Below are positions 1-7,054 of a stretch of 15,349 bases of DNA, one piece after another (within the stretch, counting starts at the first letter, position 1; each line of letters begins with the position of its first letter). Made by a program: the position numbers and the translations under genes. Origin of the DNA: CAYUAI01 sp964442745 (GTDB lineage Bacteria; Pseudomonadota; Gammaproteobacteria; S012-40); assembly GCA_964442745.1 (NCBI GenBank), contig CAYUAI010000093.1, forward strand, positions 1 to 15,349, in the 5' to 3' direction. The notes under the pieces were generated by a model. It made no database searches and had not been told where the DNA came from. It saw only the letters and a list, made by a program, of their open reading frames with translations.

Positions 1-611
1 CCCACAAACCAAACTCTCTCATGATTTGATCAAATTGTTCGAGTTTGCGTAAATCGGGTACCTGTAAATAGTGATTCTTTGGGTGAAAAGCCACCCAGAC
101 GGGCAAAGCTTGGGTGGCTGTTGAGCAATAAATCAACCTGTTCGGGTTCGGCTTTAAAGCCCATCAGTGATGCGCCAATAAAGCTTTTGAACAGAGAAAA
201 AAAACATTTAGGTTTGCGCCCTGCTAATCGATTAGGAACTTCGCCAGGGAATAAACTCAATGGGTCCGTTTTGACTTCTACTGGTGCCACCGCCTCTTGT
301 TGATAAAGAATCACTGGCGGCACTTCATCGTCCATACGCATCGTGGGTCGATCAAACAACAAACGCTGTTTGGCTTGTGCCGTGCTCTCAGGGTTGATTG
401 GTTCGTTCTCATCACGCTTGACACCACGGCGATTAAACGCATAAAGGGCATCGTAATAGGCGGCTGCAATGTCACGATAATCTTGCCAAACGAAGTCATG
501 TAAGATCGTAAACCATACGCCATCAATGCAATGTTGCAGACTCACATCGTCATCATGTATGACATGAATCAGGGGGATTTGTGGGTGTTCAAGTGGCACG
601 AGTGTTAACAT
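1..611 (-). pseudogene. Transposase-like gene, frameshifted and cut by the window edge
   Basis: The frame opens at ATG 611-609, with AGGG-type purines just upstream, and encodes 193 residues before a TGA at 32-30. Residues about 140-175 carry a block (KSFIGASLMGF, then LLLNSHPSFARLGGF) that resembles the N-terminal part of some insertion-sequence transposases. At about positions 74-82 the similarity leaves this frame. Reading one base further on, the DNA continues as VPDLRKLEQFDQIM and stays open to base 1, which is the expected continuation (a LRKL.QFDQIM segment after the NPSFA.L.GF segment). I therefore read one gene with a +1 type frameshift and not a natural 193-residue protein. No DDE catalytic residues can be seen because that part lies beyond the left edge. 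Residues 1-110 are unrecognised. Recognition of the family is from memory of motif patterns, so the transposase label is moderate; the frameshift is read directly. Confidence 0.5.
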
Positions 612-966
612 GGCATGTCACCCTAGGGGTGTGAATGGACTGATCTAAAGTATACTAAATACGGCGACAATTTTGTAATTTTTGTGTCATGTTTGAGGGA
701 CAGAAATCGAGAAACCCTCTGCCTGTCGTATTTTCCTGTTTTAGTCTCTTGTGAAAATGCAGTGAAGTTACAAATTTTCTCAAGAAAAGAATTCAATATT
801 ATGCTAGTATATCAGCGTGCTTTTAGTTTATGCGTAGGCTCTATAGTGATAAAGGGTCAAAATAATAGGGGTCAAGTTATTTTTTTTAATAATACTTATG
901 ATCAAATTAACCTATATATATATTCATTTTTCATAATGTTCGAACTGACCATTTCATGCCGTTCAC
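612..966. other. AT-rich gap without a supported gene
   Basis: This stretch lies upstream of the transposase-like gene and downstream of the OmpA-family gene, both on the minus strand. It is clearly AT-rich, with runs such as an eight-T run near 882-889 and an alternating AT stretch near 912-921. A short imperfect palindrome (CACCC TAG GGGTG, 619-631) sits just in front of the transposase-like start and overlaps its likely ribosome binding site. I see no convincing terminator, promoter or RNA gene. The one open frame on the plus strand has no ribosome binding site, an unlikely composition, and runs into the OmpA gene, so it is not called. Confidence 0.5.
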
Positions 967-2202
967 TTATCGGCATACAATTTCCACGCGGCGATTGAGC
1001 GAACGGCCCGCGCCGGTGGTATTGTCTGCAATCGGCTGTTTCTCACCACGACCTTGTGCCGAGATCCTGGCTGTATTGATGCCGCGTGCCACAAGAGTCG
1101 CAACGACCACCTCGGCGCGACGTTGCGAAAGTTGTTCATTGTATTCGTCCGAGCCCTCATTCGACGTATGGCCAACAATCGTGATGTCAGATGCTGTGAC
1201 AGATTTCAGTCCCGTGAACAGTGCGTTTAGCCGTTCGTGGGACTCTGCCCGGATAGACGCGGAGTCAAAATCGAAGTGAATGCCATGGACAATGGAACCA
1301 CATCCGATCAAAGGGACGGTCCGCTCTGAACATTTCGTCTCTATATTAGGCGCAACGGCCCCAGCATAGAGACGAAATGGGGCGCCATTAGTCGATCGAG
1401 TGCCAATGATCTCACCATCATCGGTGATGGTGAGCACGAAGGTGCTAGGTATGTCGCCCACGCGTGTTTTCCCGGTCGCACGCAGAAGGTTGCCGTCTAC
1501 CGTTCCAATAAGATCACCTACGCGATCATAACAGCCGCTGACGCGTACATCCTCCTGCTTGAGTTCCAGTATTACGCCGCGCCCCTTCCACTTTCCAGTA
1601 AAGGTATTTAGCAGCGGTACCGGTTCCTGGTGGCCATGCCCGATAATCTCGCTAAACTCGAAGAAGGTCTTATCACGCTGGATGTGGATGCCGCTACCCA
1701 GAGTCAACTGCACCCACCGCACCGGCATTTTAGTGCTCGTCGGAAAAACCGTGACCTGATCTTTTTCAGTGTGTGTCTTAAGGATTGTGCTGGCCAGCAC
1801 TTGAAACGGTCCCTCTGGGTCGCGATCCGAACCCGCAATCTCGATAGTTTTGACAAAGGTCTGTGAAGGACTCGGCGTTTCAAGGACATTCGGTATGGCA
1901 AAGTTGCTAAACGTCGTCCGTGCCGGAAGCTGAAAAATAAAGACTATTTTTGTGTCCGCCGCCCCGGGTTTTGGCGTTAGGCTAAAGCCTCGGGCATCGC
2001 CATCAATTGCCAGAAGCGCATGATCCATTCCAACCCTCAGAGCCTCCTCCGCCCCCTTTATATTCACTGGAACAGCCCCTTGCGAAAAACTGAGGTAGTC
2101 AACACTCGGATGATCTTCAGCGAAAGAAACAATCGTAAAGGATGTCGCCACAGCAAACAAAAGAAGTCTGAGGGGGGTTGTATAGGTGGATACGTGCATC
2201 AT
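967..2202 (-). CDS. Secreted OmpA-family protein with an N-terminal discoidin-like region
   Basis: 411 residues from the chosen ATG at 2202-2200. Another ATG follows directly, and AGGGA lies 5 bases upstream; a GTG 33 bases further up has no ribosome binding site and would put charged residues before the signal peptide. A hydrophobic stretch (LRLLLFAVATSFTIVSFA) followed by ED looks like a signal peptide cut after SFA. About residues 35-190 look like a beta-rich carbohydrate-binding (F5/8 type C or discoidin-like) fold, ending in WVQLTLGSG and FFEFSEIIGHG. A linker domain (GKWKGRGVILELKQ, GCYDRVGDLIGTVDG) follows. The last 110 residues are a good OmpA C-terminal peptidoglycan-binding domain: IHFDFDSASIRAES, ITIVGHTSNEGSDEYNEQLSQRRAE, GRGEKQPIADN and LNRRVEIVC. 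By family it would sit in the periplasm or outer membrane and hold the cell wall. It lacks the eight-stranded OmpA barrel. The gene looks GC-richer than its neighbours. Its ligand is unknown. Confidence 0.85.
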   Translation of the reverse strand: MMHVSTYTTPLRLLLFAVATSFTIVSFAEDHPSVDYLSFSQGAVPVNIKGAEEALRVGMDHALLAIDGDARGFSLTPKPGAADTKIVFIFQLPARTTFSNFAIPNVLETPSPSQTFVKTIEIAGSDRDPEGPFQVLASTILKTHTEKDQVTVFPTSTKMPVRWVQLTLGSGIHIQRDKTFFEFSEIIGHGHQEPVPLLNTFTGKWKGRGVILELKQEDVRVSGCYDRVGDLIGTVDGNLLRATGKTRVGDIPSTFVLTITDDGEIIGTRSTNGAPFRLYAGAVAPNIETKCSERTVPLIGCGSIVHGIHFDFDSASIRAESHERLNALFTGLKSVTASDITIVGHTSNEGSDEYNEQLSQRRAEVVVATLVARGINTARISAQGRGEKQPIADNTTGAGRSLNRRVEIVCR

Positions 2203-2361
2203 CTGATTCCCTTTCTGGCCAAACAGTGAAACCACAGAAATAATCCCGATGATTCTTGATTTGAATTTTCCGATTTTACCCCGTGTTTCAATTAACCCTA
2301 ACGTTTCAAAAAAACGCAGGTCGAGTATTTTTCAATGTATCAATAATGAGAATATCTCCTA

Positions 2362-3348
2362 TTAGCAAACACGGGCTAATGCTTCCTCCAATCGGTGCCA
2401 CTCATCCTCTAACAATGGTAAACCAAATCGAATACTCATCGGCTCTGCGAAATATCGAGTCAAAATACCTTGTGTGGCCAACCCTTGATGAATCGCTAAG
2501 GCATCTGACGATCGTATCCACTGAAAAAGTGCCGTACCACCGTGCGGTTGCAAATCAAACCGGCGTAATAGACCAATTAATCGTTCGCTATCCTCGATTA
2601 AGCGTTGTTTGGTTAACTGCTGCCAAGCCTCATCCTGCAACGCCAACTTGGCCACTGTTCGGGCGGCATGGTTGATTGTCCATGGTCCTAATTGGCTCGC
2701 CAATTGTTGCAACAGCGCTGACTCGGCGAGCACACAACCAACACGGGCACCGGCTAAACCAAAAAACTTACCTAAAGAGCGCAATACAATTAGATTCTCC
2801 CGGTGACTATATGTCGATAAACTAGACTCCGGTGTCATATCCATAAAGGCCTCATCCACCAGCAACCAACCGGCACGTGCCGACAACTGTGCATGCCAAT
2901 TTAAGAGTGTCGTTGTATCCAACAAATGCCCCGTTGGATTGTTTGGGTTCACCACCACCAATACATCGAGTGGCGGCAATGCCTGATTTATTTCATCCCG
3001 ATGAACGACAACACATTGATGTCCAGCTCGCTGCCAAGCACGCCAATGTTCCGAGTAGCTGGGCGCAAAAAAACCAACCTTGCTGACCTTTCGTAACCCT
3101 GGCAAGGCTTGAATGGCCGCCTGGCTTCCGCTGACCGGTAACGCATTTTTGCTGTGATAATAATTAGCGGCAATGTCACTGAGACCATCATCCACTTGTG
3201 GTAATTGATGCCAACAGCGCATCGCCAATAGCGGAACCGGCCAAGGGTCTGGATTAATTCCGGTGGAAAGATCTAACCATTCAGATAGCGCAATCCGATA
3301 TTTTTTAGCCGCCGCCTGAATCGCCCCACCATGGTTATACTCAAGCAA
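2362..3348 (-). CDS. cobD: Threonine-phosphate decarboxylase (PLP-dependent, cobalamin synthesis)
   Basis: 328 residues, normal or slightly short for this family, which belongs to the histidinol-phosphate aminotransferase fold. It converts L-threonine phosphate to (R)-1-amino-2-propanol phosphate, the linker between the corrin ring and the nucleotide loop. Visible features: the N-terminal HGG and DLSTGINP signature of the family (residues 6-8 and 26-33), the substrate/PLP loop NPNNPTG (134-140), Asp in LLVDEAFMD (165), the PLP-binding lysine in SLGKFFGLAGARVGC (Lys194), and the C-terminal carboxylate-binding arginine in SIRFGLP (307). The start is TTG at 3348-3346, chosen because GAGGTGA lies directly in front and because HGG must be near the N-terminus. 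It follows cobT with an 8-base gap and is probably translationally coupled to it. The same enzyme is called CobC in the Pseudomonas denitrificans naming scheme. Confidence 0.93.
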   Translation of the reverse strand: MLEYNHGGAIQAAAKKYRIALSEWLDLSTGINPDPWPVPLLAMRCWHQLPQVDDGLSDIAANYYHSKNALPVSGSQAAIQALPGLRKVSKVGFFAPSYSEHWRAWQRAGHQCVVVHRDEINQALPPLDVLVVVNPNNPTGHLLDTTTLLNWHAQLSARAGWLLVDEAFMDMTPESSLSTYSHRENLIVLRSLGKFFGLAGARVGCVLAESALLQQLASQLGPWTINHAARTVAKLALQDEAWQQLTKQRLIEDSERLIGLLRRFDLQPHGGTALFQWIRSSDALAIHQGLATQGILTRYFAEPMSIRFGLPLLEDEWHRLEEALARVC

Positions 3349-3351
3349 AAA

Positions 3352-3358
3352 TCACCTC
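3352..3358 (-). promoter_or_regulatory. Ribosome binding site of cobD, overlapping the cobT stop
   Basis: Read on the minus strand the bases are GAGGTGA, six bases from the core to the TTG start of cobD at 3348-3346. The cobT stop codon TGA (3359-3357) overlaps the first bases of this site. The arrangement decides the TTG start and suggests that translation of cobD is coupled to that of cobT. Confidence 0.75.
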
Positions 3359-4412
3359 ATTTTTCATTCTGGTCAACACTGGCTTCATTAAAAGTGGCCA
3401 TGTTATTGTGTAAATCTAATGCCAGACGCATTACCGGCAATGCCATCGCCGCACCGCTCGCCTCCCCCAAACACATATTCAATTGTAAAATTGGCTGAGC
3501 GTCTAATGCTTCTAATACCATTTGGTGAGCGGGCTCGGCCGATAAGTGACCAAACCAAAACCAATCCCGAGCGGTCGGACAAAGGCGGCTTGCTAACAAT
3601 CCCGCCACACTCGATATAAAACCATCCACTAATACCGGTATTGCCAATTGCGCGCACCGTAAATACGCACCGACCAAGGCGGCAATTTCAAATCCACCTA
3701 ACCGGCGTAGCACATCGGTTGGCTCGCTTAACTGTCCCTCATGATGTTTTAACGCCCGCTGAATCACCTGTGCTTTATTTAATACGCCTTCGCTATCCAG
3801 CCCAGTGCCCGGTCCAGCAACCAACATGGGAGGCGCCTTCAACACCGCACAGACCATGGCGGCCGCCGAGGTGGTATTGGCGATACCCATTTCTCCACCA
3901 ATGAAAATATCGGCCTTGGCTGACTTAGCTCGCTCCGCGGCATCATACCCCACCTGCAAGGCTTGAGTTAACTGATGTTCAGTCATCGCTGGCGCTTGAC
4001 AAAAATTGGCAGTGCCTGAAGCCACTCGATGGGATAACACCCCAGGCAATTCCCCTGGATGCGCTTTAACGCCCACATCAATCACTTCCAGATGCGCGTT
4101 TAGCATTTTTGCGAGCACGCTGATCGCTGCCCCGCCCGATGAAAAATTGCGCACCATTTGTTGTGTCACGGCTTGCGGAAAAGCCGACACCCCGGCTTCC
4201 GCCACCCCATGATCGGCGGCAAAAATAACAATACGCGCCCGATCTAAAACCGGTTGTTCATTGGCTTGCATGGCAGCCATACGCACCGCTATGTGCTCTA
4301 ACTCGCCGAGGGAACCTGGTGGTTTAGTGAGTTTACCTTGTCGAACGATTGCCTTTTTTTTGACCTGAAGGTCAATATCTGCCGCTTGTTCGGCCAACCA
4401 CTGAATGTCCAA
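3357..4412 (-). CDS. cobT: Nicotinate-nucleotide--dimethylbenzimidazole phosphoribosyltransferase
   Basis: 351 residues. The enzyme transfers ribose phosphate from nicotinate mononucleotide to the lower-ligand base (usually 5,6-dimethylbenzimidazole), giving alpha-ribazole phosphate for nucleotide-loop assembly in the cytoplasm. Visible family signatures: GKLTKPPGSLGELE (about residues 26-39), FAADHGVAEAGVSAFP (about 64-79), GGEMGIANTTSAAAM (about 172-186), GPGTGLD (about 200-206), and LGEASGAAMAL near the C-terminus. The glutamate in the last motif falls at residue 317, the position of the catalytic Glu317 of the Salmonella enzyme. A TTG start at 4412-4410 is preferred: AAGGAG lies nine bases upstream, the length fits the family, and the glutamate numbering matches. 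An in-frame TTG at 4433 would place the ribosome binding site inside the gene. It is the first gene of a leftward unit with cobD and is divergent from cobB. Confidence 0.95.
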   Translation of the reverse strand: MDIQWLAEQAADIDLQVKKKAIVRQGKLTKPPGSLGELEHIAVRMAAMQANEQPVLDRARIVIFAADHGVAEAGVSAFPQAVTQQMVRNFSSGGAAISVLAKMLNAHLEVIDVGVKAHPGELPGVLSHRVASGTANFCQAPAMTEHQLTQALQVGYDAAERAKSAKADIFIGGEMGIANTTSAAAMVCAVLKAPPMLVAGPGTGLDSEGVLNKAQVIQRALKHHEGQLSEPTDVLRRLGGFEIAALVGAYLRCAQLAIPVLVDGFISSVAGLLASRLCPTARDWFWFGHLSAEPAHQMVLEALDAQPILQLNMCLGEASGAAMALPVMRLALDLHNNMATFNEASVDQNEK

Positions 4413-4421
4413 ATCAATTCT

Positions 4422-4427
4422 CTCCTT
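4422..4427 (-). promoter_or_regulatory. Ribosome binding site that sets the cobT start
   Basis: Read on the minus strand this is AAGGAG, nine bases in front of the TTG at 4412-4410. It decides between that codon and the upstream in-frame TTG at 4433-4431, which has no comparable site. Confidence 0.65.
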
Positions 4428-4633
4428 GAGCAACGACCCAGCAAACGGGTATCATAGCTGAACCCTGTCACAAGTGGTACGGGGAAAATAATTATTCGAT
4501 AAAGCTTGCTTTTTAATCATACTCATGACAGTCATTTATACAAAAACAGCCCATCCGATACACCTGCAAAAATATCGCTGCAAAATTCAGCAATGCGGTC
4601 ACAGACAAGCACAAAGCTCGATTGCCACGCCTC
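4428..4633. promoter_or_regulatory. Divergent control region between cobT and cobB
   Basis: About 200 bases separate the divergent cobT-cobD and cobB-cobW-cobN units, so both promoters should lie here. A perfect short palindrome, ATGAC A GTCAT, occupies 4525-4535 and could be an operator. On the minus strand TATGAT (4450-4455) is a possible -10 box for cobT, without a good -35. I looked for the hallmarks of a cobalamin riboswitch (the GCCACTG B12-box motif and the conserved CCTGCC-type core) on both strands and did not find them. The right end also holds the start region of cobB, with no clear ribosome binding site. Promoter assignment is weak; only the geometry is firm. Confidence 0.4.
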
Positions 4634-5947
4634 ATGCCTGATCACCCTAACCCTACTTGTCCAGCACTGTTCATCGCGGCACCGGCCTCCGGCCAAGGCA
4701 AAACATCATTAACGGCCGGGCTAGCTCGCTACCATCATCAACAGGGACGCCGAGTTCGCGTTTTTAAAACCGGCCCCGACTACCTCGACCCGATGATTCT
4801 GCAACAGGCCAGTGGTCACCCTGTTTATCAATTAGATTTGTGGCTGGTCGGAGAGCAAGCGTGTCAAACCCTGTTATACAAGGCCGCATTGGAAGCTGAT
4901 TTAATTTTAATCGAAGGCGTGATGGGCTTATTTGATGGCGAACCTTCCAGCGCAGACTTGTCGCAACAGTTTGGCATTCCCATTTTAGCGGTCATTAATG
5001 CAGCGGCGATGGCGCAAACATTTGGCGCCGTGGCACTGGGTATCACTACTTTTAGATCCACATTAGATTTCGTCGGTGTTATCGCCAACCGGGTTGGCAG
5101 CCAACGACATGCGATGTTGATTCAACAAAGCCTGCCGGAAAACATCCCCTTCTTGGGTTGCCTTTTCCGTGATCAAAACTTGGCCTTACCGGCGCGGCAT
5201 CTGGGTCTTATCCAAGCCGAAGAAGTTCAATCACTCGACGATAAACTCGACGGTTTAGCCGCCGCCGTTGCCAACACTGAACTGCGCCAATTGCTACCAC
5301 CGGTGACATTTCATAAACCCACCCCGCTCCCACCGCCAACCACCAACTTGCAGGGTCTCAAAATTGGCATTGCCAAAGATACCGCTTTCTCGTTTATTTA
5401 CCCAGCCAACCTAGATACACTGCGTGAACTCGGCGCCGAATTATATTTTTTCTCACCACTCAAAGATAGTCAACTACCCACGTGCGATAGCCTATGGCTC
5501 CCCGGCGGTTACCCGGAATTGCACTTGGCTCAGTTAAGCCAAAATCAGGCAATTCGACATCATTTAATGACCCATCATCAACAAAACAAACCGATTTTTG
5601 CGGAATGTGGTGGCATGCTATATTTGTTAGATACATTAACCGACATTAATGGACAGACAGCGCCCATGCTTGGATTACTGCCAGGCGCCGCCCACATGAC
5701 ACATAAAACCGGCTGTGGTGGCATGCAAATCGCGCCATTGCCCGAAGGCGATGTCAGGTCAAGAACCTTCCATCATTCTCGATCTGAAATAACGCTAGCG
5801 CCCATCGCTTTTGGCCAACGGTGCAGCAGCGATTGGCCCGGTGAAGCCATTTACCGAATGAAAAATCTCACCGCCACCTATTTGCATTTATATTTCCCAT
5901 CCAACCCTCAAGCCATTGCTGCCTTATTTGGCGGCAATACCGTTTAA
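4634..5947 (+). CDS. cobB: Cobyrinic/hydrogenobyrinic acid a,c-diamide synthase
   Basis: 437 residues from ATG 4634, close to the family length. The enzyme amidates the a and c acetate side chains of the corrin ring, using glutamine and ATP; in the aerobic route its product is the substrate of the CobN chelatase. The N-terminal ATPase domain (dethiobiotin-synthetase-like) has the P-loop AAPASGQGKTS (residues 15-25), then FKTGPDYLDP and LIEGVMGLFDG (about 93-103). The C-terminal glutamine amidotransferase domain has LWLPGGYPELH, the nucleophile cysteine in FAECGGMLYL (Cys325), and histidines in FHHSRSE and YLHLYF. No strong ribosome binding site precedes the ATG; an in-frame TTG at 4622 would add four residues. 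It is the first gene of the cobB-cobW-cobN unit, with cobW 25 bases downstream. Equivalent enzymes are called CbiA in anaerobic-pathway organisms. Confidence 0.93.
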   Translation: MPDHPNPTCPALFIAAPASGQGKTSLTAGLARYHHQQGRRVRVFKTGPDYLDPMILQQASGHPVYQLDLWLVGEQACQTLLYKAALEADLILIEGVMGLFDGEPSSADLSQQFGIPILAVINAAAMAQTFGAVALGITTFRSTLDFVGVIANRVGSQRHAMLIQQSLPENIPFLGCLFRDQNLALPARHLGLIQAEEVQSLDDKLDGLAAAVANTELRQLLPPVTFHKPTPLPPPTTNLQGLKIGIAKDTAFSFIYPANLDTLRELGAELYFFSPLKDSQLPTCDSLWLPGGYPELHLAQLSQNQAIRHHLMTHHQQNKPIFAECGGMLYLLDTLTDINGQTAPMLGLLPGAAHMTHKTGCGGMQIAPLPEGDVRSRTFHHSRSEITLAPIAFGQRCSSDWPGEAIYRMKNLTATYLHLYFPSNPQAIAALFGGNTV

Positions 5948-5972
5948 TTCATTTTAACTGTTAGGAAAAACT

Positions 5973-7046
5973 ATGAACCTGAATAAAACCCCCACCACCA
6001 TTGTCACTGGTTTTTTAGGCAGCGGAAAAACAACCTTGTTATCACAAATCATTAAAAATGCCCAAGGCAAGCGTATTGCGGTGGTAGTCAATGAATTTGG
6101 CGAATTGGACATTGATGCCGACTTAATTCGCAATTGCACACTGCCTTGTGACAACGACACAAACAGTCAACCAAGCGATTCAGGCGTCTATGAACTGGCC
6201 AATGGTTGTATTTGTTGCACCGTAGAAGAAGAATTTTTACCCGTCATGCAGCAACTGGTCGCACGACGCGACCAAATCGACCATATTCTCATTGAAACCT
6301 CTGGCCTAGCTTTACCAAAGCCCTTAGTACAAGCGTTTAATTGGCCAGAAATAAAAAACCATTGCACCGTGGATTCAGTGATTACGGTGATCGATGGACC
6401 GGCGGTCGCTAATCAACGGTACGCTCACGACCCCGAATTAGTCGCTCAACAACGCTTAGCTGACGACAGTTTAGATCATGATCCCAGCCTCAAAGAACTC
6501 TTAGACGACCAGCTCAGTTCCGCTGACTTAGTGCTGGTCAGTAAAAACGACTTATTGGCCGACCATGAACACCAAAAAGTCACCAACTTCATACAAAATA
6601 CCATTGCCAATGAAGTAAAAATCTTGCCGATGATCAATGGTCATATTGACCCTCGACTTATCCTCGGTATCGGTGCCGCGACTGAACAGCGTATTGAACA
6701 AATTCATACCCATCATGACCATCACCATACGCATGATAAGAAACATCATCATGCTCATGAGGCGTTTTGCTCGGTGAGCATCCAATTGCCTGAAGTTAAT
6801 AGTCAGCAATTGCAAGATGTGATTAAACAGTTGATTGCCGACCATCACATTTATCGCGTCAAAGGATTTGCGGCCATTCATGGCAAACCCATGCGTCAAG
6901 TGATCCAAGCTGTCGGGCCTCGGCTGGAAACCTACTTTGATCGATTGTGGCAAGCCGATGAAGCCAAAACCGGTCGATTGGTTTTTATCGGAAAAACCTT
7001 AGACCAAGCGGTCATTGAACAATCCCTGTTAAGCGCAACGGCCTAA
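5973..7046 (+). CDS. cobW: CobW-type G3E GTPase, probable cobalt chaperone
   Basis: 357 residues. Members of the COG0523/G3E GTPase family handle metal ions; CobW proteins encoded next to CobN are thought to deliver cobalt for chelation. Visible: P-loop GFLGSGKTT (residues 13-21, Lys19), VVNEFGELDIDADLI (about 38-52), the metal-binding CICC motif (Cys79, Cys81, Cys82), the ETSGLA loop (108-113), and the guanine-recognition SKND (190-193). A very histidine-rich segment lies at about 245-262 (HTHHDHH, then KKHHHAH), typical of metal-handling members, followed by the CobW C-terminal domain ending near LVFIGK. A good ribosome binding site (AGGAAAAACT) precedes the ATG. cobN begins eight bases after the stop, so the two are very probably co-transcribed. 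Confidence 0.94.
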   Translation: MNLNKTPTTIVTGFLGSGKTTLLSQIIKNAQGKRIAVVVNEFGELDIDADLIRNCTLPCDNDTNSQPSDSGVYELANGCICCTVEEEFLPVMQQLVARRDQIDHILIETSGLALPKPLVQAFNWPEIKNHCTVDSVITVIDGPAVANQRYAHDPELVAQQRLADDSLDHDPSLKELLDDQLSSADLVLVSKNDLLADHEHQKVTNFIQNTIANEVKILPMINGHIDPRLILGIGAATEQRIEQIHTHHDHHHTHDKKHHHAHEAFCSVSIQLPEVNSQQLQDVIKQLIADHHIYRVKGFAAIHGKPMRQVIQAVGPRLETYFDRLWQADEAKTGRLVFIGKTLDQAVIEQSLLSATA

Positions 7047-7054
7047 CCAACAAT

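Noticed and set aside
695..726. Nested GAGGG/CCCTC and GACAG/CTGTC pairings
   Set aside because: The stems are five bases, the loops are long, and the two pairings compete. No T-run or gene context supports a terminator or RNA element.
684..998. Open frame of 104 codons on the plus strand between the transposase-like gene and the OmpA-family gene
   Set aside because: No ribosome binding site, composition of AT-rich non-coding DNA, and its end overlaps the OmpA domain coding sequence on the other strand.
2342..2360. Possible Fur box upstream of the OmpA-family gene
   Set aside because: The first 12 bases match the Fur consensus well (11 of 12) but the second half does not, giving about 12 of 19. 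That is not enough to call a site.
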